From Bacteroidales bacterium (GTDB taxonomy: Bacteria; Bacteroidota; Bacteroidia; Bacteroidales; UBA7960): 6,351 nucleotides of DNA. Each line of letters opens with the position of its first letter. Position 1 is the first letter of the stretch. The stretch is from assembly GCA_007122505.1 (NCBI GenBank), contig SKTQ01000288.1:1-6351 (forward strand), read 5' to 3'. The translations under genes and the position numbers were made by a program. The notes under the pieces were generated by a model, which was not told the origin of the DNA, made no database searches, and saw nothing but the letters and a program-made list of their open reading frames with translations. Of this stretch, positions 1 through 6,053 are shown piece after piece.

Positions 1-429
1 AATACTGACAAAAGCCATTGCTACGACGATGCCCGCCATACCGCCCACAAAACTTATCCCCGCCGCTTCACCTGCACTGCCTATCCAGCTACCCCTGCTG
101 ATAACGCCCAGTAAGGCAATGCCGGCTGCGGAATGCGGTATTACCACAGGCAAGTCCACAATGCCATTCACCAGTCCTTTACCCGGGAAGTTTTTTCTGG
201 CCAGAACATAAGCCAGCGGAATAGCGGCAATGCCGAATACCATTACCCCCAACAGAGAGCTGAACATGGTGAGCCGGATGCTTCGGATCACTTCGGGATC
301 GCGAATGGTTTCCACATATTGGAATCCCTGTGTTTTTAAAAACATCCCCGCAAGGGGCGCAATGATAAACAAAAGCACCAGGCTTCCCAGGAAAATAAAA
401 ATCAATGCTGTTTTCCAGTTACCAAGCAT
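1..429 (-). CDS. ABC transporter permease, tungstate/molybdate type (WtpB/ModB-like), 3' end cut off by the window
   Basis: This is an inner-membrane permease subunit, probably for tungstate or molybdate uptake. Reading the reverse complement from the ATG at 429-427 gives 143 codons without a stop up to base 1. Hydrophobic segments lie at about residues 7-31, 53-76 and 127-143. The stretch DLPVVIPHSAAGIALL at residues 92-107 is characteristic of WtpB/ModB/CysW-like permeases, and its exact wording is closest to the tungstate/molybdate branch as I know it. The start is supported by GGAG (bases 435-438 read on the minus strand) five bases before the ATG. The gene is transcribed away from AOR, which needs tungsten, and that supports an oxyanion substrate. 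Sulfate permeases share the fold, so specificity is inferred mainly from context. The binding-protein and ATPase genes are not visible and may lie beyond the left edge. Confidence 0.85.
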   Translation of the reverse strand, partial: MLGNWKTALIFIFLGSLVLLFIIAPLAGMFLKTQGFQYVETIRDPEVIRSIRLTMFSSLLGVMVFGIAAIPLAYVLARKNFPGKGLVNGIVDLPVVIPHSAAGIALLGVISRGSWIGSAGEAAGISFVGGMAGIVVAMAFVSI

Positions 430-496
430 ATATTCTCCAATTTGCCGGATTAATTACAGCCGGGCATTATAATTTATATTAAAACTGAATAAAAAT

Positions 497-546
497 TGCA
501 CACATGGTTTGTTCATATTCTGAACACAGTTCAATTTATGCACACA
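497..546. repeat. Direct repeat TGCACACA, two copies 42 bases apart
   Basis: Perfect 8-base copies lie at 497-504 and 539-546. The 42-base spacing is close to four turns of B-form DNA, so both copies face the same side of the helix. They flank the GTTCA/TGAAC palindromes, and the right copy overlaps the candidate -7 element of the permease promoter. A regulatory role is inference. Confidence 0.35.
510..533. repeat. Interlocked inverted repeats, candidate operator
   Basis: TGTTCA (510-515) and TGAACA (521-526) form a perfect inverted repeat with a 5-base spacer. TGAAC (521-525) also pairs with GTTCA (529-533) across a 3-base spacer. The three half-sites therefore form two overlapping palindromes that share the middle arm. 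The position, just downstream of the predicted permease transcription start and within the divergent gap, suits an operator. The binding protein is unknown, and I do not recognise it as a ModE site. Confidence 0.4.
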
Positions 547-576
547 AACATAAAGTGTTTTTGTCAAAAAACCAAA
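545..576 (-). promoter_or_regulatory. Candidate Bacteroidota-type promoter for the permease gene
   Basis: On the minus strand TTTG (573-576) is followed after exactly 20 bases by TATGTTTG (545-552). This fits the Bacteroidota primary-sigma consensus of TTTG at -33 and TAnnTTTG at -7. Transcription would start near base 538 and give a leader of about 110 bases before the permease ATG at 429. The -7 element overlaps one of the TGCACACA repeats, so a protein bound there could block the polymerase. Confidence 0.5.
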
Positions 577-742
577 CAATACCATCAGGTTGTTAATGAT
601 TTAACATATTGATAAAAATCTTATAGCATCAGATAATCATGTGGTTAGAGTATATGGTCTGATAGTTGACATGATAATGAGATGTGAAGACACTTTTTTT
701 GACATAAACAAACATCATTTTATTCACCAAAAACTAAAAAAC

Positions 743-2539
743 ATGTACGGATACAGAGGAAAAATCTTGCGCATCAACCTGACGGATCACAGCTATAAAA
801 TGGAAGATCTGGATCATGAACTTGCACTGAAATATATTGGAGGAAGGGGGCTTGGGTCAAAGTTTATGGCTGATGAGGTAGACCCTTCGGTGGAGCCTTT
901 TGATCCGGCCAACAAGGTAATGATTGTAACCGGTCCGCTTACCGGCACCCCCACACCGGCAGGGGGGCGTTATATGGTTGTTACCAAGTCGCCGCTTACG
1001 GGTACAATTGCTTCATCAAACTCCGGTGGATACTGGGGTTCTGAACTGAAGTTTGCCGGCTACGACATGCTGATTCTGGAAGGAAAATCACCAAAACCTG
1101 TCAATTTGTTTATTGAAGACGAAAAAGTGGAATTTCGGGATGCTTCTCATTTGTGGGGGAAAATTGTGAGTGAAACCACGGCTAAGCTGGCCGAAGAGGC
1201 GCCTGACAAGGCGAAAATATTGTGTATTGGTCCGGCGGGTGAGAAGCTTTCAAAGATCGCGGCCGTGATGAATGACATCAACCGCGCCGCAGGCCGTTCG
1301 GGTGTCGGTGCGGTAGTTGGGTCAAAGAACCTGAAGGCCATCGTGGTAAAAGGTTCCAGCAAACCGGCCATTGCCGACAGTGAAAAGCTGAAAGAAGTGG
1401 TGAAGCTGTCACGTGGAAAACTGAAAGACAACGGAGTAACCGGTCAGGGGCTTCCAACCTATGGAACAGCCGTATTGGTAAACATCATCAATGAAGGCGG
1501 CGTATTTCCCACCAACAACTTCCAGAAAACATATTTTGAGAAGGCTGAAAACATCAGTGGAGAGCATCTTGCGGAGAACTTCCTGATCAAAAGGGAGTCA
1601 TGCTTCGCTTGTCCCATTGCCTGTGGCCGTTATGCCAAAGCCGATGACATTGAAGGCGGCGGGCCGGAGTATGAAACCATCTGGGCTTTTGGGGCTGCTT
1701 GCGGTGTGGATGACATGAAGGCTGTGATCAAAGCCAACTTCTGGTCTAACGAAATGGGACTTGACACCATTTCGGCAGGTGTTACCGTAGCAACCGCCAT
1801 GGAACTATACCAGCGGGGTATGATCAAAGACAGTGATATCGAAGACGGGCTGTCACTCAAATGGGGTGATGCCAACAGCATGGTTGAATGGACCAAGAAG
1901 ATGGGATTGCGCGAAGGTCTTGTCGGAGATAAAATGGCCGAAGGAGCCTACAGGCTGGCTGAGCACTTTGGTATGCCCGAAGTGGCCATGACCGTGAAAA
2001 AACAGGAGTTGCCGGCTTATGATCCGCGAGGTATCAAGGGGCAGGGACTGCAATATGCCACATCCAACAGGGGTGGATGCCACGTAAGGGGCTATATGAT
2101 CTCCCCCGAAATTTTGGGATTGCCGCAAAAGCTCGACCGCTTTGCCATCGACGGGAAGGCTGAATGGGTAAAGATATTCCAGGATCTCACCGCTTATATC
2201 GACAGCACAGGCCTTTGCCTGTTTACCTCTTTTGCCATCGACGCACAGGGGTATGCAGACCTGACCAATGCGGTATGCGGCACTAATTTCTCGGATGCTG
2301 ACATTCTGGAAGCCGGTGACCGGATCTGGAACCTGGAAAGAGACTACAACCTGAAAGCAGGTATTGATCCTTCACAGGACACCTTGCCGAAGAGGCTTCT
2401 TAAAGATCCTATTCCGGAAGGACCATCCAAAGATCATGTTACACAGCTGGAAGACATGCTTCCAAAGTACTATGAAATCAGAGGTTGGTCTGAAGATGGA
2501 ATTCCTAAGCCCGAAACACTGGAAAAACTCGGCGTGTAA
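743..2539 (+). CDS. aor: Tungsten-containing aldehyde:ferredoxin oxidoreductase (AOR family)
   Basis: This cytoplasmic enzyme oxidises aldehydes to carboxylates using a tungsten bis-pyranopterin cofactor and one 4Fe-4S cluster, passing electrons to ferredoxin. The protein has 598 residues, close to the roughly 605 of Pyrococcus furiosus AOR. The N-terminal AOR domain begins MYGYRGKILRINL. Cluster cysteines are C287, C290 and C294 (CFACPIAC, CX2CX3C) plus C492 in DSTGLC (487-492), matching the P. furiosus spacing. The other pterin-binding motif reads NEMGLD (336-341). E311 and H447 sit where active-site Glu and His are expected. I see no ExxH motif, so the metal site bridging the subunits of P. 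furiosus AOR is probably absent. I chose the ATG at 743 because family similarity begins there; the upstream ATG at 641 would add 34 unrelated residues. There is no clear ribosome-binding site, only A-rich sequence. No AorA-type iron-sulfur subunit is adjacent. The true substrate cannot be read from the sequence. Confidence 0.95.
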   Translation: MYGYRGKILRINLTDHSYKMEDLDHELALKYIGGRGLGSKFMADEVDPSVEPFDPANKVMIVTGPLTGTPTPAGGRYMVVTKSPLTGTIASSNSGGYWGSELKFAGYDMLILEGKSPKPVNLFIEDEKVEFRDASHLWGKIVSETTAKLAEEAPDKAKILCIGPAGEKLSKIAAVMNDINRAAGRSGVGAVVGSKNLKAIVVKGSSKPAIADSEKLKEVVKLSRGKLKDNGVTGQGLPTYGTAVLVNIINEGGVFPTNNFQKTYFEKAENISGEHLAENFLIKRESCFACPIACGRYAKADDIEGGGPEYETIWAFGAACGVDDMKAVIKANFWSNEMGLDTISAGVTVATAMELYQRGMIKDSDIEDGLSLKWGDANSMVEWTKKMGLREGLVGDKMAEGAYRLAEHFGMPEVAMTVKKQELPAYDPRGIKGQGLQYATSNRGGCHVRGYMISPEILGLPQKLDRFAIDGKAEWVKIFQDLTAYIDSTGLCLFTSFAIDAQGYADLTNAVCGTNFSDADILEAGDRIWNLERDYNLKAGIDPSQDTLPKRLLKDPIPEGPSKDHVTQLEDMLPKYYEIRGWSEDGIPKPETLEKLGV

Positions 2540-2556
2540 AGTGATGCACACTTGTT

Positions 2557-2580
2557 TTTAACAGAAACGTTTAACAGAAA
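2557..2580 (+). repeat. Short tandem repeat, 13-base period
   Basis: TTTAACAGAAA occurs at 2557-2567 and again at 2570-2580, separated by CG. It lies between the AOR stop codon and the terminator stem, and its last AAA joins the base of that stem. It could be replication slippage or a small binding site, and nothing in the sequence decides between them. Confidence 0.5.
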
Positions 2581-2635
2581 GAGACTGCCCAAGATATGCC
2601 CCCAACATTTTGGTGTTGGGGGCGGTCTCTTTTTT
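2578..2635 (+). terminator. Strong rho-independent terminator after AOR
   Basis: The inner stem GCCCCCAACA (2598-2607) pairs perfectly with TGTTGGGGGC (2614-2623) around a 6-base loop. An outer stem AAAGAGAC (2578-2585) pairs with GTCTCTTT (2625-2632), and six T residues follow at 2630-2635. An alternative pairing of GAGACTGCCC (2581-2590) with GGGCGGTCTC (2620-2629), with one G-U pair, would keep a shorter inner stem. It should end most AOR transcripts, so the radical-SAM gene beginning 22 bases later depends on read-through or on a promoter inside or upstream of this hairpin. Confidence 0.85.
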
Positions 2636-2657
2636 CATATTTTTTCATTTTCGGATT

Positions 2658-3695
2658 ATGCTGGACAAAGTTTACCTGGAGATTACCGAAGAATGCAATC
2701 TTGAATGCATCAACTGCTTCAGGAAAGTCTGGAAGCGGCAAGCCATGGAGATGGATGACCCTGCCTTGCAAAAGTTGATTGCGGAAATCAACCATAGTGA
2801 ATCCATCCAGACAGTCGTTCTTGGAGGCATCGGTGAGCCATTTTTGTCGGGTTCTTTTGAAAAGACGGTTGATCAATTGAGGGGGAAATCTGTCTGGGTT
2901 ACCACCAACGGCTTGCACCTGAGGGAGAAGCTTACGCCGGTATTGATCAAAAATATTGACAAGCTCATCGTCTCGGCCGATGGTATGGAAAAAAACATGC
3001 TGGCCATCAGGGGCATACAGATGGATGAATGGCTGCAGAACATTGCTCATCTCAATCAACTCAAAAAGCAGCATACATCTGATACCCCCGCTTTGGAGAT
3101 TCAGTTCGTGGCATCCAGGCAAAACATCGCTGACATTTTCCCATTGATGGATATCCTTGCCGGAATGAATGTACACAAGATCCATATTTCGCACATGTTA
3201 CCGGTAGATGATGAAGGAGCGGGGCAAATCCTGTACAAAAGATACGAGAACAGGGAAACCCGCGAACTGTTCAACAAGATCAGAAATTATAGTTTCAAAA
3301 AAGGCCTGCAGGTTGTCCTGCCTGAATACGAGCTTCGTACCGAACGGCATTGTGCCTTTGTTGACAACAACGCAACCTATGTTACTGCCCAGGGATTGGT
3401 TGTTCCTTGTTACCGTTTTTCTCACGACGGCAGGGAGTATGTTTTCGGAAGAAAAAAGACCATCCTGCAATACAGCTTTGGAAGTGTAAAAGAAAAGGCC
3501 TTGAATGACATTTGGGAAAGTCTCCCATATCGCTCCTTTCGCAGCAGGATTTACAACAATCAGTACCCGTCATGCACCGACTGTGACCTTGTGGAAGGAT
3601 GTGACCTGGTGAATCATACTGAATTTGATTGTCATGGACAGAATCCTTCCTGTTCCGATTGTGTTTGGGCAAGAAATTTTGTATTTTGTCATTAA
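2658..3695 (+). CDS. Radical SAM/SPASM-like protein, probable AOR maturation factor (Cmo type)
   Basis: This 345-residue radical-SAM enzyme probably acts on the neighbouring AOR or its cofactor. The N-terminal motif CNLECINC gives C13, C17 and C20 (CX3CX2C), which bind the 4Fe-4S cluster that cleaves S-adenosylmethionine. GGIGEP at 56-61 takes the place of the usual GGEP motif. The C-terminal half is cysteine-rich: C232, GLVVPC ending at C251, CTDCDLVEGC (C306, C309, C315), C325, C332, C335 and C344. This resembles a SPASM domain holding extra clusters, but the spacing after C315 is not the standard CX3C. Proteins of this build next to AOR are known as tungsten-cofactor oxidoreductase maturases (the cmo gene of Pyrococcus); their reaction is not established to my knowledge. 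The ATG at 2658 is chosen because an upstream GTG at 2610 lies inside the terminator and encodes an unrelated hydrophobic stretch. No Shine-Dalgarno sequence is evident. Confidence 0.85.
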   Translation: MLDKVYLEITEECNLECINCFRKVWKRQAMEMDDPALQKLIAEINHSESIQTVVLGGIGEPFLSGSFEKTVDQLRGKSVWVTTNGLHLREKLTPVLIKNIDKLIVSADGMEKNMLAIRGIQMDEWLQNIAHLNQLKKQHTSDTPALEIQFVASRQNIADIFPLMDILAGMNVHKIHISHMLPVDDEGAGQILYKRYENRETRELFNKIRNYSFKKGLQVVLPEYELRTERHCAFVDNNATYVTAQGLVVPCYRFSHDGREYVFGRKKTILQYSFGSVKEKALNDIWESLPYRSFRSRIYNNQYPSCTDCDLVEGCDLVNHTEFDCHGQNPSCSDCVWARNFVFCH

Positions 3696-3700
3696 ATTTG
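3693..3700 (+). promoter_or_regulatory. Candidate -7 element upstream of the cofactor genes
   Basis: TAAATTTG matches the Bacteroidota -7 consensus TAnnTTTG exactly and overlaps the stop codon of the radical-SAM gene. The nearest useful upstream TTTG (3664-3667) is 25 bases away, longer than usual, so the -33 part is weak. If used, transcription would start near 3707, just before the hairpin at 3716-3731. Confidence 0.3.
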
Positions 3701-3715
3701 TGATTAATGAAAAAA

Positions 3716-3731
3716 ACCACCTTTGGGTGGT
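3716..3731. promoter_or_regulatory. Leader hairpin ACCACC-TTTG-GGTGGT
   Basis: ACCACC (3716-3721) and GGTGGT (3726-3731) form a perfect 6-base-pair stem with a 4-base loop. The run of A residues lies upstream (3710-3716), so on the plus strand it is not an intrinsic terminator; it would be one only for minus-strand transcription. The same GGTGGT can instead pair with a second ACCACC at 3769-3774, directly before the ATG of the MoaD-like gene. This suggests a leader structure that could expose or hide that start. Confidence 0.4.
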
Positions 3732-3774
3732 GTAAGACGGGCTGAGTAACTACGTCAATAAAGGAATAACCACC

Positions 3775-3999
3775 ATGGATATAAAAGTGAGATTGTTTGC
3801 CACTCTCCGTGAAAACAGGGGCAAAGAGGTAAACCTGGAGATGAAGGAGACAGCTTTACCACGTGATATCATAGAAAAACTGGACATATCGGAGCCGGAA
3901 GTAGCCATTTTGCTTGTAAACGGGCGTGATGGCAAACTGGATCAGGAGCTGTCAGACGGGGACGTGGTTTCTATCTTCCCGCCGGTGGGAGGAGGCTGA
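3775..3999 (+). CDS. moaD: MoaD-like sulfur carrier protein (ubiquitin fold)
   Basis: This 74-residue protein has the pattern of MoaD, the small subunit of molybdopterin synthase, which carries sulfur as a C-terminal thiocarboxylate for the pterin dithiolene. It starts MDIKVRLFATLRE, typical of MoaD, and has VNGR at 48-51, DGDVVSIFPPV at 61-71 and a C-terminus ending in Gly-Gly-Gly. The terminal Gly-Gly is the residue pair adenylated by the E1-like partner, which is the next gene. A ThiS role is less likely given the AOR, moeA and moaA neighbours. AAAGGA lies about nine bases before the ATG. The larger subunit, MoaE, is not adjacent and not in the window. The gene is 79 bases after the radical-SAM gene, with a structured leader in between. 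Confidence 0.88.
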   Translation: MDIKVRLFATLRENRGKEVNLEMKETALPRDIIEKLDISEPEVAILLVNGRDGKLDQELSDGDVVSIFPPVGGG

Positions 4000-4013
4000 T
4001 GGGGCATCCCCAT
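3999..4013. repeat. Short inverted repeat at the end of the MoaD-like gene
   Basis: ATGGGG (3999-4004) pairs with CCCCAT (4008-4013) around a 3-base loop, beginning on the last base of the stop codon. No T run follows, so it is not a classical terminator. It could stabilise or punctuate the mRNA between the carrier gene and the adenylyltransferase gene. Confidence 0.35.
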
Positions 4014-4049
4014 GCTTGTGAACCATCATTCAGCATTATCGGATTTTCG

Positions 4050-4057
4050 TAACTTTG
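4050..4057 (+). promoter_or_regulatory. Candidate -7 element before the adenylyltransferase gene
   Basis: TAACTTTG matches TAnnTTTG exactly and lies in the 162-base gap between the MoaD-like and E1-like genes, in the right orientation. I see no TTTG or TTG at the expected upstream distance, so this is a weak call. The roughly 100-base leader it would create contains GTGC-ATGC-GCAC (4057-4068) and ACCGG/CCGGT (4124-4128 and 4136-4140). Confidence 0.22.
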
Positions 4058-4161
4058 TGCATGCGCACGGAGTCGTGTTTTGCAAGGCACACCAGCATTC
4101 GTCTGCCTGGGTTTTTGCAGGATACCGGTAAATGGCCGGTTGATAAATAAATGATTTTCTT

Positions 4162-4848
4162 ATGGACTTAACGCAAAGGTATATCCGCAACGAAAGCATG
4201 CTCAGTGCTGAGGAAAACAGCCGTTTACGCAGTTTTAAAGTTGTTATAGTAGGATGCGGTGGTTTGGGAGGCCATATCATTGAACAGCTTGCAAGGATTG
4301 GGATTGGACATCTGACAATGATAGACGGGGATGTATTTGAGCCGTCAAACCTGAATCGCCAGTTGTTGTCACATCCCGGTAATTTGGGGAAACCAAAGGC
4401 ACTTGAGGCCGAAATGAGGGTTAGGCTGATCAATCCGGATGTAAAGACCGATGCCCGGCATGTTTTTCTTACGGATGAAAACGCTGAGTCATTGCTTGGC
4501 GGCCACCATATCATATGTGATGCCCTGGATAATATTTCGTCGCGCAAGATTGTGCAAAAAGCAGCGGCTAAACTGAATATTCCCATGGTGTTTGCAGCCA
4601 TTGCGGGATGGTACGCGCAAGTTGGCACCATCATGCCGGGAGCAAATTTGCTTGACAAAATATATCCGGAGGGGGTGGAAAAGGGAGCAGAAACGCAATT
4701 GGGTAACCCTTCATTTACTCCTGCCCTGGCAGCGTCGCTGCAGGTTGCAGAAACCATCAAGGTTTTGTTGAACAAGGAGGGTGTGCTAAAAAACAGCTTG
4801 CTGATGGTCAATACCTTGGATCATGAATACCAGGTGATTGATTTTTAA
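4162..4848 (+). CDS. E1-like adenylyltransferase of the ThiF/MoeB/HesA family
   Basis: This 228-residue protein probably activates the C-terminal glycine of the MoaD-like carrier with ATP, a MoeB-type role. The nucleotide-binding fold shows VGCGGLGG at 30-37, IDGDVFEPSNLNRQ at 54-67 (the conserved Asp and the Asn-Arg-Gln), a GKPKA lysine region at 77-80 and CDALDN at 119-124, all typical of the family. It has only two cysteines, C32 and C119. The two CxxC pairs that bind zinc in Escherichia coli MoeB, and any crossover-loop catalytic cysteine as in ThiF, are therefore missing. It is somewhat shorter than MoeB (249 residues) and closer to HesA-like zinc-free members. The ATG at 4162 fits the family N-terminus (RYIRN, like RYNRQ in MoeB). 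Function as the MoaD partner follows from its place between the carrier gene and moeA. Confidence 0.88.
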   Translation: MDLTQRYIRNESMLSAEENSRLRSFKVVIVGCGGLGGHIIEQLARIGIGHLTMIDGDVFEPSNLNRQLLSHPGNLGKPKALEAEMRVRLINPDVKTDARHVFLTDENAESLLGGHHIICDALDNISSRKIVQKAAAKLNIPMVFAAIAGWYAQVGTIMPGANLLDKIYPEGVEKGAETQLGNPSFTPALAASLQVAETIKVLLNKEGVLKNSLLMVNTLDHEYQVIDF

Positions 4849-4877
4849 TAATTTATAAAGAAGATACTGGAAAAATA

Positions 4878-6053
4878 ATGATCAGTTTTGAAGATGCTTT
4901 GGGGATTATTTTACAGGACGTTCGCAGAACGGGGACAGAGCGTATAGGATTCAGCGACTCACTGTATCGTGTGCTGGCCGGGGATATTTTCTCCGATGTG
5001 GATATGCCTCCTTTTGACAAGGCTGCCATGGATGGCTATGCTTGCAGAAGGAAGGACCTGGACAAAGATCTTAGGATTCTGGATGTTATCGCCGCAGGGG
5101 ATGTTCCGAACCAGCCGCTTTTACCCGGAACCTGCATGAAAATTATGACTGGAGCCATGGTGCCTGAGGGTGCTGACACGGTGATCATGGTAGAGCAAAC
5201 AGAGGAAACGGAGCCCGGTCACGTCAGGTTTACAGCCGAAAAAACCAAAGCCAATATTGCCTATCGGGCAGAAGACGTGAAGAAGGGAGACCTGGTATGG
5301 GAGAAAGGGAAGATTATTTTGCCTCAGCATATCGCCATTTTTGCTGCAGTTGGTGCTGTTAACCTGCTGGTTGCGAAAAAGCCCCGTGTGGCCGTTTTAT
5401 CCACGGGGGATGAGCTGGTAGAACCTGAAAATTATCCCGGTAGCGGAAAGATCAGGAACAGCAACGGATTCCAGCTTGCAGCCCAGGTTTTGGCCACCCA
5501 TTGCATCCCAAACTATATGGGAATTATCCCTGATGATGAGGATGCCACAGACCGGGCAATTGCCAAAGCATTGGCAGAGAATGACCTGGTTATCCTTACA
5601 GGTGGTGTTTCCGCCGGAGATTTTGACTTTGTTCCCAAGATCATGCGTAAAAACAAGGTGGATATCCAATTCCAGACAGTGGCTGTGAAACCCGGACGCC
5701 CAACCGTATTTGGCCGAACAGATTCCTCTTATATTTTCGGACTTCCCGGCAATCCGGTGTCATCATTTATTAACTTTGAAACATTCGTAAAACCGTTGCT
5801 GTATGCCATGATGGGGCATGAATACGTCCCAAAGGAATTACCGGTCCCAATGGGTGTTGATTATCAACGCAAAAAGGCAGACAGGCTGGAGTTTTTACCC
5901 GTAAGCATCAACAACAAAGGAGAAGTAATACCCGTTCAATACCATGGTTCAGCGCATATCCACGCCGTTTGTCTGGCTAATGGCCTGATGTCGATCCCCA
6001 AAGGGGTTTTTTCATTTGAAAAGGGAGCAATTGTTCATGTTAGACCGTTTTAA
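4878..6053 (+). CDS. moeA: Molybdopterin molybdenumtransferase MoeA
   Basis: MoeA inserts the metal into adenylylated pyranopterin in the cytoplasm; in this setting the metal may be tungsten. The protein has 391 residues, close to the usual 390-420. Clear signatures are PPFDKAAMDGYA at 44-55, IMTGAMVPEGADTVIMVEQ at 89-107, STGDEL at 175-180, TGGVSAGDFDFV at 241-252, KPGRPTVFG at 271-279 and GLPGNPVSS at 288-296. Together these span the MoeA N-terminal, MoCF-binding (MogA-like) and C-terminal domains; the protein ends at HVRPF. The gene starts 29 bases after the adenylyltransferase stop, with only a weak purine-rich ribosome-binding signal (AAGAAG). It overlaps moaA by 17 bases, so the two are likely co-translated. 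A single moeA copy is seen here; whether a second, metal-specific paralogue exists elsewhere cannot be judged. Confidence 0.96.
   Translation: MISFEDALGIILQDVRRTGTERIGFSDSLYRVLAGDIFSDVDMPPFDKAAMDGYACRRKDLDKDLRILDVIAAGDVPNQPLLPGTCMKIMTGAMVPEGADTVIMVEQTEETEPGHVRFTAEKTKANIAYRAEDVKKGDLVWEKGKIILPQHIAIFAAVGAVNLLVAKKPRVAVLSTGDELVEPENYPGSGKIRNSNGFQLAAQVLATHCIPNYMGIIPDDEDATDRAIAKALAENDLVILTGGVSAGDFDFVPKIMRKNKVDIQFQTVAVKPGRPTVFGRTDSSYIFGLPGNPVSSFINFETFVKPLLYAMMGHEYVPKELPVPMGVDYQRKKADRLEFLPVSINNKGEVIPVQYHGSAHIHAVCLANGLMSIPKGVFSFEKGAIVHVRPF
6023..6027 (+). promoter_or_regulatory. Ribosome-binding site of moaA inside moeA
   Basis: GGGAG lies nine bases before the ATG at 6037, within the last codons of moeA. 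It fixes the moaA start and supports translational coupling across the 17-base overlap. Confidence 0.65.

Larger units (their letters stand above)
430..742. other. Divergent intergenic control region
   Basis: These 313 bases separate the divergent permease and AOR genes and are clearly AT-rich. They hold a minus-strand promoter candidate at 545-576, an overlapping inverted-repeat cluster at 510-533 and a direct repeat of TGCACACA at 497-504 and 539-546. The AOR frame stays open upstream to an ATG at 641, but those 34 codons do not look like AOR. I found no convincing promoter for AOR on the plus strand, and no RNA gene. Confidence 0.7.

Noticed and set aside
29..472. Plus-strand open frames at the left end
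   Set aside because: They are antisense to the permease, which has membrane segments, a family motif and a ribosome-binding site on the minus strand.
697..728. Promoter for AOR (TTTG or TTGACA near 698-704 with TATTCA at 721)
   Set aside because: The -7/-10 element is a poor match to either consensus and the start point would fall almost on the ATG, so it is too weak to annotate.
641..742. Upstream in-frame ATG extending AOR by 34 residues
   Set aside because: The added residues have no AOR character, while the family N-terminus (MYGYRGKILRINL) begins exactly at the ATG at 743.
2610..2657. Earlier GTG start for the radical-SAM gene
   Set aside because: It lies in the loop of the intrinsic terminator and would add a hydrophobic stretch unrelated to the family; the ATG at 2658 gives the expected N-terminus.
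2571..3194. Minus-strand open frame of 207 codons
   Set aside because: It runs through the terminator and opposite the radical-SAM gene, whose motifs are unambiguous, so it is a shadow frame.
3710..3731. Intrinsic terminator for the radical-SAM gene
   Set aside because: The T-rich side of the hairpin appears only when read on the minus strand, and no minus-strand gene comes toward it in this window; on the plus strand no T run follows the stem.
4000..4161. Riboswitch (TPP or molybdenum-cofactor type) in the gap before the adenylyltransferase gene
   Set aside because: Short inverted repeats are present, but I could not fit the conserved core of either riboswitch class.
4026..4811. Long minus-strand open frame of 261 codons
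   Set aside because: It lies opposite the adenylyltransferase gene, whose plus-strand product carries clear family motifs; the reverse frame shows no recognisable domain and is low in complexity (Ser-rich).
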